From positions 22,181,346 to 22,245,345 of the forward strand of contig CM020618.1 in assembly GCA_009829735.1 (NCBI GenBank): a DNA stretch of 64,000 nucleotides, in the 5' to 3' direction. Under the pieces are notes generated by a model, which worked only from the letters and a program-made list of their open reading frames with translations, did not search any database and was not told where the DNA came from. This DNA is from Pyropia yezoensis. Taxonomy: Eukaryota; Rhodophyta; Bangiophyceae; Bangiales; Bangiaceae. Position 1 is the first letter of the stretch. Each line of letters begins with the position of its first letter. This document shows, one piece after another, positions 26,404-38,394 of the stretch. The position numbers and the translations under genes were made by a program.

Positions 26404-28614
26404 GCAGCCAATGGCAGCTGGGGCAGCCCAAGCCCGTTCACGTGCCTGGGCCTGCTTCCTGTACTCTGGTGAGTGCCGCTGACCAAGGCCAGACCTCACG
26501 GGAGAAGTCTATCTGTGAGGCGAGTTGGCTGCTTGCCTGGTGGCCCCGTCTCTGCGATCGATCGAGGCCAGTTCCCAACAGTCCCAGCGTGAATGGGATG
26601 TGCAAACTGTTTAAGCTTACCCTGTACATTTCCTGGCACATCGCGATAATTCTTGAGATCGACCGACGACGGCTCGACAGCAGCCACACATTGACAGGAC
26701 TCGAGTTGGCAGGCCACTTCTTGAAATATGTGGAATGCTTCTCGTGGCGGATTGTCCATCACCGTCGTCGCCGCCACCGCCGTCGTCGCCGCGATCTGGC
26801 CCGCCGGCGATCGGCGGCGGCGGCGACGGCGGCGGCGGACGCGATGGTGGCGGCGACGTCACGGATGGTGGTAACGATGATGCTGTGCTGTCGTACTGCT
26901 CGCTGTCCATATTTTTTGCGGCGGTGGGTGTCCGTTGCGACGGTGGCGGCGGCCCCGTCCGTGGTGATGACGGTGGATAACGGTCGTCACGTCGGTGGGC
27001 TTCAGCGTCGGCGGTGGCGGTTGATGGCGACCTCGACGGCGACGGCAAGTGTGCTCGTCTGTGGTGGTGAAGGGCAGGGGGGGAGGGGGCGGCGGCGGAG
27101 GGGGAGAGAAGGCGGTGGAGTGGGGGGACGGGGGCGGTGGAGCCGGGGGGGGGGGAGCGGTGGAGGGGGGGGGGGGGGGGGGGGCTGCGGTGGATGTGGG
27201 TGGTGAGCGACGGTGGAGGCGGGGATAGTTGCTGTGGCGGTAGTGGTGAGCGACGGAGGGGGGGGGATGGTTGCGGTGGTGTTGGATGGGCTGTCGGCGG
27301 GGGAGGAGGGTCGGCGCGGCGGCGGCGGGCTCGTTTGCTGAGGCGGCGGGCTCGTCTGCGGCGGCGGCAAGGGCGGTTGCGTTCATCCACGGCGGCAAGA
27401 GGTGTCCACGTCTGGCGATTGAGGTGGGGGGAGGTGCACGACGGCGGCAGTGGTGTAATGAGGGGCCGGAGGGGGGGGCTGCTGCGGTTGTGATGGTGGG
27501 GGTGGGAAGGAGGGGACGGCGCAGAGAGTGGCGGGTGGGGGGGGACGGTGGTGTGGAAAGCTATATGGAGGGTGGGGGGGAACTTTTGGTAGTGCGCTTG
27601 TGGTTGTGCGGGTGGTGGATGCGTGAAGAGGCGATGGATGGTAGGAGGGGGGTTCATGGTGAGGGGGTGGGGGGGGGAGGTGGGTGCTAGAGCTGGTGGG
27701 GTGCTTGGGGGGAGGAGGCGCTCGGGGGCCGGAGGGGTCGTTGGGGGCGACCCCGCCGCCTCTGTTCTTTTATCAGTAGTTTTTCCTTACTTTCTTCTCC
27801 CCTATCGTTGAGGTGATGGGCGAGTTTTTTGGCCGGTTGTTGTGACTGCTTTTCAGGTGAAGGGAACTGTAGCGGTGGCGGCCGTGGGCTTTTCGGCGGT
27901 CGTGGAGAGGGACGGCTGCGGCGATGTCGTCGCTGTGGCGGTTTTCCGCCGCGGTGGTGCACGTTGCCGCCTCCGGTGGTGACGACAACCAGATGGAGGT
28001 GGCGGTGGCGGCGATCGTGCTTTGGGGGAGCAGTCGAGCGGCGACTGCGATTGTGGCTGCGGGGGGGGAGTGGCGGTCGCTACTGCGCGCTGAGGTGACA
28101 GGGTTGAAGGAGCGGCGTTCGCTCAGGTGCCACCGCTGAGGACGTTGTTTGTCCTGGTCCGTCGTGGTGGAGGAGGGATGGGGGGAGTGGACACGACGGC
28201 TGCGTGGACGTGCAGACGGGGGCCGGAGGAGGGGACAGCTGTTGTCGTCGTGGTACGAGTGGGGGGGGGGGCTGCGATGATTGTGCCGGCTGTGTGGGGA
28301 TGGCCGTAAGGGGCTCGACGTTGGGAGGGGCCAGATAATGGCCGCAGAGTGCTCGTGATGTAGGAGCTTGGTTGGGTGCTGCGCCGGGGATTTGTGCCGG
28401 GGGGGGCTTCGTGCTGGGGGGGGGGCGGGTGTAGGCAGAGGGGTGGGGGTGTTTGGGGAAGGGGCGGGGGCAGGGGTAGACTAAATAGTTGGGTCGCCAC
28501 CGCAGTTCTTTTTCTCCTTGTGTTGGGGGTGACAGGCACGCTTCGTCGCAGTTTGTGACGGTGGAAAGCCGCTGTGGAGGTACCGCGGCGGTGGGCTCGT
28601 GGGGGGACGGGGCC
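26404..28614. other. GC-rich stretch without supported genes
   Basis: Up to about 26730 the sequence is mixed. From there to about 28550 it is G-rich on the plus strand, with GGC, GGT and poly-G runs. Long open frames exist in several frames on both strands but encode only Pro/His/Ser or Gly/Arg runs, as any stop-poor repeat would. No domain recognised. Confidence 0.6.
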
Positions 28615-28774
28615 GCCACCGCCACCGCCACCGCCACCGCCACCGCCACCGCCACCGCCACCGCCACCGCCACCGCCACCGCCACCGCCACCGCCACCGC
28701 CACCGCCACCGCCACCGCCACCGCCACCGCCACCGCCACCGCCACCGCCACCGCCACCGCCACCGCCACCGCCA
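28615..28774. repeat. Hexanucleotide microsatellite (GCCACC)n
   Basis: About 160 bp of near-perfect GCCACC units, roughly 26 copies. The unit contains no stop in any of the six frames, which explains the overlapping open frames here encoding poly-Pro, Ala-Thr, His-Arg, poly-Gly and Val-Ala. Confidence 0.95.
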
Positions 28775-29047
28775 ACGCCGGCGGCGACCGCCGCGTCGCC
28801 GTGCCTGCCGCCACCCGGGTGTGGCCGCAACGGCACGCCGGGGTGGCGATGATGGTGGGGGGACGACGGTGGTGGATGTGGGTGGAGGACAGGGTGGGGA
28901 ACGACGGTGCGTGCACCCGGAAAGAAAAGCTTCTGGTAGCTGCCAGTGGTCAATGGGTGCTTCTGGGCCTCACGCTGGAGATCACCGTAAAAACTTGGTG
29001 CCAAATTATCTTGTACATCGTGTTCCGTGGCGAATTTTGCGATAGAA

Positions 29048-29133
29048 CGCTCGGCTTGAGCGCCGGAGGGAGACCCATCCGCTTTGAGGACGCTCGGCTG
29101 GAGCGCCGGAGGGAGACCCATCCGCTCCGAGGC
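29048..29133. repeat. 43-bp tandem duplication
   Basis: Two copies, starting at 29048 and 29091, of a unit beginning CGCTCGGCT and containing CGCCGGAGGGAGACCCATCC. They differ at about four positions. Confidence 0.85.
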
Positions 29134-29902
29134 CCCACGAAGTCACCAAGTCGATACAGGCGCGCCACGAGGACGCAGAGGCTAGCCCAGCCTCCTTTTC
29201 GAAGTGGCCGGTGCGTGTGCCATGGTGAGAAGGCGATCAGTTGGACATGGGTTCTCTGCAGAGTGACCTCACGTCATTGCCGAAAAGCAGGAAGACGACT
29301 CTGTTTCTGACACGAACAATCAACCTCCCCGCGGTTCCCACAACACGAGAAAATGGGAGATCCTCTGTGGATCAACTGCTCTTTGCTCGTCCAATGGCAA
29401 GCCGCCATGAAATTCCAACTTGTGTGGGGCAGCGTCGAAAGCTCCCTGACGCGGTCTGGAGGCTGCGGCGTTCCGAGCCCATTTCAGGCCTGGCTGGTGT
29501 CTGCGGCTGCGACGTTCCAGCCAATTGGGGGCAGGGGCGCCCCCAGTGCCTCAGTTAGCAGATGGATCGGCCGGACGCCGACCTGGGGAATCGTATCGTG
29601 CGGCGTTTGCACCCCATTCTGGAGGGCCACCCGGCGCGGTGCGGAGGTTTTTTCAGCGAATAAGTGGGTCACAGAGTGGCCCAACAGGAGCAACGGAGAG
29701 GCCTTCTTTTCGGGCCAGCGGGTGACACGTCCGGCGGGGAGATACAAATCGCGAGCTTTTCCACGTGAGGCAAACGAGATGATTGGAATTCCCGGGCCTG
29801 GTGGCTGGAACGTTTTGCCTCAGTCCGACGTAGTGTCCGGACCACCCCCGCCCAGGCCAATGGAACAGTGTCTGAACAGACAGCGCAAACGCCGCACGTT
29901 CT

Positions 29903-29932
29903 TGTCCGGGCATTTTATAGAAAAGCACGATA
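29903..29932 (-). repeat. 30-bp inverted repeat, right copy
   Basis: Exact reverse complement of 26319-26348, ending in GCACGATA. Both copies begin with TA at their outer ends, as a TA-target DNA transposon would. Confidence 0.8.
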
Positions 29933-31283
29933 TCTGGCTCAAGCGTTTACGCGCGTACTTTCTAAGCGCAGTGACGGTACTCGTGCCATTGTCGCTCAGC
30001 ATCCCGAATACTCACTTGCTTCATGCGCGTGTATCCATAAGACGCTTGCATGGAAATCACCCGAGTATTGGCGGCCAGTACTTCTGGGATCTTTTCTCGG
30101 CCCGTGAAGTGCGGAGTTCGAAAACTCAAGCGTAGCACGACCCTGTCGACGCGGATTCTGACGTGTTTTCGCTCCTCGAACCGACGCGTCCCAGGCGCAC
30201 GCGCCACAGCAACCCTGGATGCGTCGCCAAGGTCCCGCGGGCCCTCGGGGCGGTCCCCAGGGTCGGGCGGGTGAGGGGCTGACAAACTTCTTTGCAGCCT
30301 GCTGATGCGATGGAAGGTCAGGCGGTGCTCTCGGGCAAGCCGAAGCCAATGACAATCACGTTTGCCAGCGCCCGTGCACCACCTGGCTCTGGAATGTCCA
30401 CAGTCGTGACAACAGACAGGCCTAGCGCAGGATCCCTTGCTCCCTTCGCTTGTCAAGTATGCAGAAGAGCCATCAGAGCAGGAAATCCAGTCCCACGAAA
30501 ATGTAAAGTGTGGTATATTTTCGCAAATTGACCTGTTTTTCATGCGCTGGATACTCTTGCAGTACTCATACTGTTGCCGAAATATATGTCCTACTGGCTA
30601 GTGCGCATGTGAATACTCGTGACTCCGGTCACAGGCGCCACTACGCTTGGCGAGAAGTCGGCTGGCTGACAGTAGATACTCGTGCCCCAGCCACGACTCC
30701 CAATACCATACGCTGGACCAAAACTGGTACGCATGACAACCCCTGGTTGGAAGCCCCTGGAAAGACCGTCGATGCTGCTCGGTGCGCCTCGCCAGCCCGC
30801 CCGGTTCCGTTTGCGCCGCGCCCTGCGAGGCCGTCCGCGGCGCGCCACGTCGGCGACAAGGGGCGTGCACTTGGCCCGTTGGACGCTGCCATCTGTGGCC
30901 CGCCCACCTCGCCATCTAGCGACCCATCGAGTGGCCAGCTGGTGGTGGGTGGCGGCGGCGCATTGTGTTTTTGTACCGGGCGGAGCTGCGTCTGCTGCCA
31001 CTTGCTGACGGCGGCGCGCCGCGTCTTTCCCTGCGAGTGGTGCCGTGCCCGCCGCCGGGGTAGCGGTGTAGGGAACGGTGCGTGCCCCGTCCCTCGCTCG
31101 GCTTGCTCCGCTCCGCTGTGTTGTGTCTGCCGCTGCCCATCCTGTCGCGTCTCCTCCTCCCTTCTTTTTTTCCTCTCTCTTGTTCCTCCTCTTGGTATTG
31201 TCCTTGGCCGTCCGTCGAACAGGGCCAGGACAGTCCCTGCCCCCCCCCCCCTTGTCTGTCTGCCTCCCCCCGCGCTCGTCACC

Positions 31284-33532
31284 ATGGCGGCTGTGGCTGA
31301 TTCCGTCGCCCGCTTTATGGACATTACCGGCGCCGAGGCGGCCTACGCCATCACCCTCCTGTCCGAGCACGGGGGGGACTTGGACCTGTCGCTCGCCTCC
31401 CACTTTGCCATGCAGGAGGCTGCCGAAGGAGGGGGGGGGGGTGGCAGCGGTGGCGGCCACAGCGGCTTTGGCAGCGGCGGTGGTAGCAGCGGTGGCGGCG
31501 GTCGCCGTGGTAGCAGTGGCGGCGGCGGTCGCGGTGGCGGTGGTGGCGGCATGGCGTCCCCACACGCCCCAGCCCCCAACGACGCCATCCCCCCTGGGGA
31601 GGACTTTTGGTCCGTTGCCCCCTTTGACTCGGTCGTTGAGCGGGCGGCGGCGGCGGTGCCAAGAGCCCGGCGGTCCGCCGCCCCCGCGCGCTTTGGCCCG
31701 TTTGGGTCGGAGCTGTCGGCGGCGTCGGCGGCGGCGGCAGCGGCGTCGGCAGGCGGTGGTGGCGGGGGCGGGGACGACCTCACCGTCGCCGAGGTGGCAA
31801 TGGCAGCGGTCATGCGGGGGGAAGATGCGGAGGTGGCGGCAGCGGCAGCGGGCGGCGTCGGCGGCGTGGGGGGGGGGGTGGGCGAGCCCCGCGTCCGTGC
31901 GCCCATCCCGTCGGTGGTGGACCGCCTCATTGACGCGCCGCCGCCGCCGTGGGCGGCTCTCGCGGGTCTGGGGGGCGGAGACCTTGGGCATCTGGGCGGC
32001 TGGGGTGGAGGGGGGGGGCTTGGCGGCAGCCCCTTTCCGGTGGCGCCGCCGCCGGCCTCACCCTTTGTGGCGGGTACGTGTGTGAGGGGGAGGGGTCTTG
32101 GATCTGCAGCGTGTTGTGGGTGATGGTGTGGTGTGGTTGCGGAGCTGAGGGGGGAGGGGGGTGGGGTGGGCGTGTGGTCCTCCGCGTGTGTGCCCTAGCT
32201 GCTGACTGTTCGGTTTGGAACCCCCTTTCTCACCTGTTTGTTGAACGCCCTGTTTTGCCCTCCCGCAGATGTTACGTTTGTTGGCACCTTTGATGAGGCC
32301 ATGCAGTACGTTGGTCTCGCCCTCAGCTGTCCTCGTTAGGAGTGGCGTTGGTGGTGGCTCTGCATGTGTCTCCCACCAACCCGGCCGCGGATGCATCCTG
32401 ACACGCTTTATTTCCCTCCCCCCGTTTCCGTGCGCGCGCTGCTGTTGTGCCGTTTTGGTTTGGTCTGGGCTTGCCCGACCGACCGCAATCCCCTCCTCCC
32501 CTGGCCGTCCCCCTCCCCAGGTTTGCCAAGGCGGTGTCTAAGTGGCTGCTCGTCAACATTCAGTCGGCCGACACCCCCGTCTCGGACGTATTGAACCGGG
32601 AGGTGTGGGGTCGGCCGGCCGCGCGGGACCTCCTCGACACCTCGTACGTGCTTTGGCAGGTGGAGGCCACCTCCACAGACGGCGCCCGCTACCTGAACTA
32701 CTACCCGAGTGGCATTCCACCGGCTGTGGCGGTCGTGGACCCCCGTTCCGGCGAGCGCGTCCGCTCCTGGGACGCCGGCGGGCCTACTGGTGCGTGGGCC
32801 TTGGCGGAAGCCAACCTCGTAGCCGAGCTCCGTGCCTGGGCCACCGACCACGTGCTGGGCGGCGGTGGCGGCGGTGGTGGCAGCGGCGGCGGTGGCGGCG
32901 GTGGCGGCAGCGGCGGCGGTGGCGGTAGCGGCGGCGACATTGGCGGCGACGCGGCGCTGGCCGCCGCGCTGGCCGCGTCGCTCGAGGACGCCCCCCCCTC
33001 GCCGCCACCCGCCGCCGCGCCGCCGCCGCCCCCGCCGTTTCGGACGGCGCCTGCCGCCTCTGCCGCGGCGGCGGCGTCGCCACGGCGCTCGTCGCCACCC
33101 ACCTCTGCCGCGGCACGCGGGTCGTCGCGGCCCCCTCTGGCGGCGGCGACCCCCGCCGCTGACCCGTCGGCGGGGGCGGCGGCGGCGGCGGCGGCGGCGG
33201 CGACGGCGGCGGCCTCGTCAGCGTCGGCCTTGGCGGCGGCTGACGCGGCGCACGCGGCGGCCGTGGCGGCGGGCGCCCGCGGCGCGCCCGTCCGGCTGGC
33301 CGTCCGCCTCTCCCGTGGCGGCCGGCATACCCGCACCTGGGGTACCACCGACACGGTCGGGGACGTGCGGCGGTGGGTGGCGGCTGCGCTGGCGGCGGCG
33401 GAACCCGACGAGCCCCCCGGCGGGTGGGAGCTGGCGAGCGTCCACCCACGCCGGGTGCTCGATGATGACGCGCAGACGGTGGGCGCCGCGGGGCTGGCGC
33501 CGTCCGCGTCGTTGGTGGTGCAACGTCTGTGA
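31284..33532 (+). CDS. UBXN7: UBXN7-like UBA-UAS-UBX protein (p97/Cdc48 cofactor)
   Basis: Exons 31284-32073, 32269-32305 and 32521-33532; introns of 195 and 215 bases have GTACGT donors and CCGCAG and CCCCAG acceptors. The 612-residue protein has a UBA-like domain (residues about 5-43, FMDITGAEAAYAITLLSEHGG), a Gly-rich linker and a UAS thioredoxin-like domain (about 265-390, VGTFDEAMQFAKAVSKWLLV and LNREVW). After an Ala/Pro/Gly-rich linker it ends in a UBX domain (about 530-612, ending SLVVQRL). Members of this family bridge ubiquitylated substrates and cullin ligases to the p97/Cdc48 unfoldase, in nucleus and cytosol. The start has the context ACCATGG. The UAS and UBX match is strong; orthology with UBXN7 rests on the three-domain order. 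Long homopolymer-like linkers are typical of this locus. Confidence 0.88.
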
Positions 33533-34705
33533 GAGGGGGGGCGTGGAGGTTGGGGGACTTGCGTGGTCGTGGGTGGGGGGTAGGGGGGTTGGGGGAGGCG
33601 CGAGTGGTTTTGCGGCGGTGGCGCGGGAGAGGGGCTATGCTGAATGGCCGAGGGGGCGGATGTGGTGAGGGGCTTGGCATGGTTGGGGGCGTTGGCAACA
33701 CTCGTGGCAAGGCGTGTCTGTGGCACGCCACGTGGGTGCGCTGGTGGCGTGCGTGCGCGCACGCCGTCGGCCAGCGGTCGCCGCTGGGGCCGGCCTGGCC
33801 GGCTCTCCTGGCGGCGACCGCGACGGCGCGTTGCCCCGGCGGCGGCGGCGGCGGCAGCGGCAGCGGCAGCAGCAGGGGGCACCCGCCGCCCCGCCTGCGG
33901 GTCCCCCGCGCGCAAAACCGCGGTGGTGCGACAGCGGGCGGGCGCACGCCGGCTGGGCCACACGCCGCCGCTCTGCGGTCCATGCCGCCGGCGGCGGCGG
34001 CTGCGGGTGGGCCCGCCGGCGACGCCCCCCCCCGCAAGCCCCACATTCGCACTGGGCGGCGGGAACGTCGGCGGCAGTGTCGGCGGCAACGGCTGCGGCG
34101 ACGGCGACGGTGACGGCGGCGGCGGGCGGCGCTCATCGCCCCCACCCGCGGCGGTTGGCCTCTGACGCAACGTTGCGGGGAGGATGGAGGCTGTGGCTCC
34201 GCACCCGCGGCCGCGGGTGGCGGCGGCGGCGGCGGCGCGGGGAGGGGGTGGGGGAGGGGGGGAGGGGGCACGCGCCGGTGGCGGCAGACGGCGGCGGCGG
34301 CTGCTGGGTGGGGGGGGGCGGGCCGACTGACGGCGGCAGGGCGGGCGGGGTGGGTGGGTGAGCGGGGTCGGTCGGAAGGGGGCGGAGGAAGCAGCCGCGG
34401 CGGCGTCTGCCACTCAACGGCTGCTCGCTCTACACCTACTGGCCAGGCACTGTACAGACCGACAAAAAACCATTGATACCGCAGACGCGCGCGCGTCTGT
34501 CGGGCGCCGCACGACGAGACCACGGGCGCCCGCCCTTCCCCCCCCCCACTCCCTCCATCCCATCCTCCCCAGTCTCCCAGCTCCTTCCCGCGCCCCCCAC
34601 CCACACCCTTGCCACTCTCACCTCTTGCCCGCCCGCCCACCTACTCACCCACACCCCCGCCCCCCCCCCAACCCCACCCCCCCCACTTCCTTCCTCCCCC
34701 CCCGC
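33533..34705. other. GC-rich spacer between convergent host genes
   Basis: Contains the 3' ends of the UBXN7-like gene and of the minus-strand TPR gene. Long open frames on both strands here encode only Pro/Ala/Arg low complexity. C-runs dominate from about 34530 to 34720. No gene supported. Confidence 0.6.
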
Positions 34706-37700
34706 TCACCGCTTGAGCACCACGCTCTCCACCTTGCGCCCCCGCCCCCCCCACACGGCCGCCGCCGCCGCGCCCTCCCCCCCCCGCCCCTGGGCGGCCA
34801 GGTTGGCCTCCAGCTTGCGCCACGCTTTCCGCCAGGCGGCCCCCCCCTCCGGCACCCCCGCGGCGGCCAGGTCGTGGAGGCCCCGCACGTGCTCGCCCTC
34901 CGCCTCGGGGTGGCGGCGGAGCTTGTCCAGCACCACCGCCAGGCTGCCCCGCGTCTCCCCCCGCAGCAGCGCCACCCCGTCCGCCCGCCGCCGCGGGTCG
35001 GGCCCGCCGCCGCCACCGCCGCCCCCCCCGGCACTCCCGGCCGTGGCGGGGGCGGCGGCGGGGGCGGCGGCCAGGGCGGGGGTCTCGAGGATCTCCACCG
35101 CGTCCCGCAGCGTGCCGACCGTCTCGGGGAGGCGGCCCGACGCGAACAGCGCGCGCGCCGTATCCACGTGGCACTCGGCGTTGGCGACCGACGCCCACGG
35201 GCCGTGCCGCTTGCGCGCGTAGATGGCCAGCGTGTAGGCGTCGAGGGCGCCGTCGTAGTCCCCGCGGAGCAGCGCCGCGCGCCCGTCGGCCTGCCACCCG
35301 CGGGCCATATCCTCAATCGTCGACGCGTCGTCGGCGGCGGCGGCGGGCGGCTGGTATTCGTGCCGCACCGCCCCGCTGTCGTCGGCGGCAGCGTCGTCGT
35401 CGTCGCCGTCGCCATCGTCGTCTGTGTCAGAGGGGGTGGGGTGGTGGGCGGGGGGAACGCGGTGGTGGTGGGCGGTGGGCGGGGGGGGGGGGCGCCCGCC
35501 GGGCGGGACCCCGATCCACCGACGACAGCCGGGACAGCTGCGTCACGGTCGGCGGCGGCGGCGGCGGCGGCGGCCGGGCGGCGGCGGCCGCCGCTGCCGC
35601 CGCTGCCGCCGCCGCTGCCGCCGCTGCCGCCGCCGCCGCCGCCGGCCCGCCGCCGCCGCCGCCGCCGCCGCCATCGTCCGTGTCACTGCTGGCGGCCGAG
35701 TCCCCACTCCCCCCCCCCCCGTCGGTGCCACTGCCGCCGCCGTCGCCGCCACCATAACCGCCGTCCCCGCCGCCGCCGCCATACGCGCCGCCACCCCCGC
35801 CGCCGCCACCCCCGCCGCCGCCGCCCAGCTGCTGCAGCGGCGGCCCCCCCCCCACGTACGTGCGGCCAATGGTGGACAGGCGGGTGGGCGCCTCTGGCGC
35901 GAGCCCCCCCCAAGGCCCGGGCGCACCTTCCCCCCCCCCCCGCCCCCCCCCCCAACGCCCACCACCCGCGGCGGCGGCACATTCTCCCGCCCCGCCGCCG
36001 CCACCGCCGCCACCCCCCCCGCGGCGGCCACCTTGGCCGCCACCGCCGCCCGGTTCTCCCGCGCCACCCCCACATTCGCGCCCGTGTACCGCCCGCGGGC
36101 GTAGCACTGGAGCGCCGCCGCGTACTCGGCGTCGGCGTCCAGCCAGGCCCCCCCGCGGTCGAGCACCACCCCCAGCCGCAGCCGCAGGTCGCCTAGCCGC
36201 GCGCCCGCCCCCCGCAGGTGGCCCACCGTCCACACCCGCACCGCCGCGCGGAGGTGCTTCTCCTCATTCGCCGCGTCGCCCAGCGCCGCAAACGCCCGCG
36301 CCACCTCCCCGTGCGCCCCCGCGTTGCGCTCCGCGTACTTGAGGCCGTTCTTCTCCCGCAGCCGCACGGCGAGGGAGAAGAGCGCCAACGCCGCGTCCGC
36401 CTCCCCGCGGGCCAGCAGCGCCGCCCCCACCGCCTGCCGCTGCGCCGCGTTCTCCTCCACCTGCGCCAGGAACTGGGACCGCGCGGCGGGGTCAATGACC
36501 GCGTCCGCCGACCGGACGGGCACCCCGGCGCCGGCCATGGGCCGAAAGCCGGGCTCCGTCGGGAAGTGCACCGCGGGGGGGGGGGCGCCGGGCGCGCCCG
36601 CCGCCGACCGCTCGGCCAGCCGCGCGCGCACCCGCGCCGCCTCCCGCGCCTGCGCAAGCCGCACCGCCTCGGGGGAGCCGAGCGTGCCATTCCCGCCGCC
36701 GCCCCCACCACCGGCACCACCACCACCGCCACCACCGCCACCGCCACCGCCACTGGCACCGCCACCACGGTCGCCCCCATCGCCGGGGCGACCACCCCCC
36801 GCCTGCTGCCGCCGCCGCCGCCCCCCCCCCCCACAGCGGCCACGAAACAGGCCGCCAAGCAGCCGCTCCAACAGCCCCGGCCGCGCAGGGCGAGGCCCCC
36901 CCCCCGGCGGGGAGCGCCCGCCCGCGCCCCCCCCCGGGCCACCCCCCCCCCCCCCGCCGCGGCCCGCGGCGGCCGCCCGCGCCGCCCGCGCCCGCTCCGC
37001 GGCGGTCGGGGCGGTGGCGGTGGACGCTTCGGCGCCCAGCTTGATGGCCTCGTACACGTCGTGCTGGAGGTCCAGGCTCGCCGCGTCGTCCTCGTCATAG
37101 TCCCGCACCACGTGCAGCGCCTCGGCGCTCGCATCGTCGGCCCCGCCGTCGGCCCCGCCGTCGGCGGCGGCCGAGCCGTCGCCGCCGCCGGGGGAGGCGG
37201 TGCCACCGCCGCCAGACGGGGGGGGGGGCTTGGCATCCCGCCGGGGGGGGAGCGTCACGGGGGCGGGCGCGTCGCGGCGGCGCTCGGGCGGCCGCACCGG
37301 CCGCACCACCGACGCGCGGGGGGGGAGGGCGCCGCCACCACCACCACCGCCACCACCGCCACCGCCACCACCACCACCACCACCACCACCACCACCGCCG
37401 CGGCCACGGCGGGCGGGGCTGCCGCCGCCCCCCCCCCCCCCAAACCGCCGGTGGCCCCTACCCCCCCCCCCCCCCCGTCGCCCGCGTCCGAGTTGAGCGT
37501 CAGCGGCGGCGCCGGGGGGTGGCGGAAGTAGTCGTCGGGCATCGCCTCGTCATCCGAGGGGAGGTCGTCAAAGCTCTGGCGGTCCACCACCCCCACCCCC
37601 CCCCCCCCCTCTGCCCCAGCAGCAGCAGCAGCAGCAGCAGCGGCGGCAGCCTCGCCAACGCCGTCGGCGGCCGCCTCCACCGCCGCCACCGCCGCCGCCG

Positions 37701-37774
37701 CCGCCGCCGCCCGCCGCACCGTCGCGGCCGAGATGGACACCACCGACGACCGGGCGGTGGGGCGGGCCGCCGCA

Positions 37775-37810
<36 letters not shown>

Positions 37811-38394
37811 ACGCCGTCGACGACCGCCGCGTTCTCCGCCGCCGCCCGCTCCACCGCCGCCGCGGCGGCGGTGGTGGCGGCGAGGACGTCCACCCCCGGC
37901 GGAGCGGCCGCCCCGTCGAGCCGCAGCACGTGGCTCTGCTCCCCAAACGCGTCCACCCCGATATCCGTCGCGTCCTCTGCCAGCCGCCACCGCCCATCCA
38001 CCACAAACCGGTAGTGGTACTCCCCGGGGGGCACCTCCACGACCAGGATGAACAGGCGCAGCGACGGCACGTACTCCATCGGGTGCTTCCGCCAGTCATC
38101 AAACGAGCCGGCCAGCGCCACCGACACGCCGCTGCCCTTCCACAGGAAGGTCGTCACCAGCGCGGCGGGGCCGGGGTCCGCCGCCCCCTCCCCCCCGTCC
38201 CCGCCCCCGTCGCCGTCCGCGTCGCCCTCCCCGCGCGCCGCCGCGGCGTCGGTGACGGTGGTGGGCGTCGTCGGGCCCAGCACGCGCACGGAGAAGCGGG
38301 AGTTGGACGCCACCGCCGTGCCCACCTGCGGGCGGGTGAGCGCCAGCGCGTGGCGCACCGAGTGGCGCTCCACGAGGGCGGGGCGGGACGCCAT
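34706..38394 (-). CDS. Glycogen-binding (AMPK-beta/CBM48) plus TPR protein, exon structure uncertain
   Basis: From ATG 38394 (MASRPALVERHSVRHALAL) the first segment carries a CBM48 domain at about residues 80-160 (TTFLWKGSGVSVALAGSFDDW, then YHYRFVVDGRW), close to the glycogen-binding domain of AMPK/SNF1 beta subunits. After an Ala/Gly linker a second segment (about 37430-35990) has tetratricopeptide-like helices (LLARGEADAALALFSLAVRL, AFAALGDAANEEKHLRAAV). A third segment (about 35430-34706) repeats the pattern (ALLRGDYDGALDAYTLAIYA). The reading frame switches at poly-C tracts near 37430-37490 and 35935-35960, and a spliced intron is likely near 35430-35520. I join the parts because spacing is tight and the strand is the same. 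The final TGA overlaps a GTGAGC that could be a splice donor. No ASC domain of AMPK-beta was seen. It may be two genes. Confidence 0.6.

Larger units (their letters stand above)
28775..31283. other. Intergenic stretch upstream of the UBXN7-like gene
   Basis: Mostly moderate GC with no recognisable protein. A 43-bp tandem duplication lies at about 29048-29133. The 30-bp inverted repeat partner is at 29903-29932. A minus-strand open frame at 29962-30543 and a plus-strand one at 29353-30135 show no domain. The last ~250 bases, C/T-rich, are the probable promoter and 5' UTR of the next gene. Confidence 0.5.

Noticed and set aside
26617..28916. Several long overlapping open frames encoding Pro/His/Ser or Gly/Arg runs
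   Set aside because: They arise from stop-poor GGC/GGT/GCC repeats, overlap on both strands and show no non-repetitive block or domain.
30609..30624. GTGAATACTCGTG shared with about 56214 and 60095
   Set aside because: The last two are one duplicated block (element D repeats); the remaining 13-base match alone is too short to define a repeat.
30591..31991. Minus-strand frame of 466 codons over the first UBXN7-like exon
   Set aside because: Shadow of exon 1; the plus strand has UBA, UAS and UBX domains with good splice sites.
32701..34640. Minus-strand frames of 570 and 618 codons opposite the UBXN7-like gene
   Set aside because: They are shadows of the GC-rich UBXN7-like exon and its 3' flank; composition is low-complexity only.
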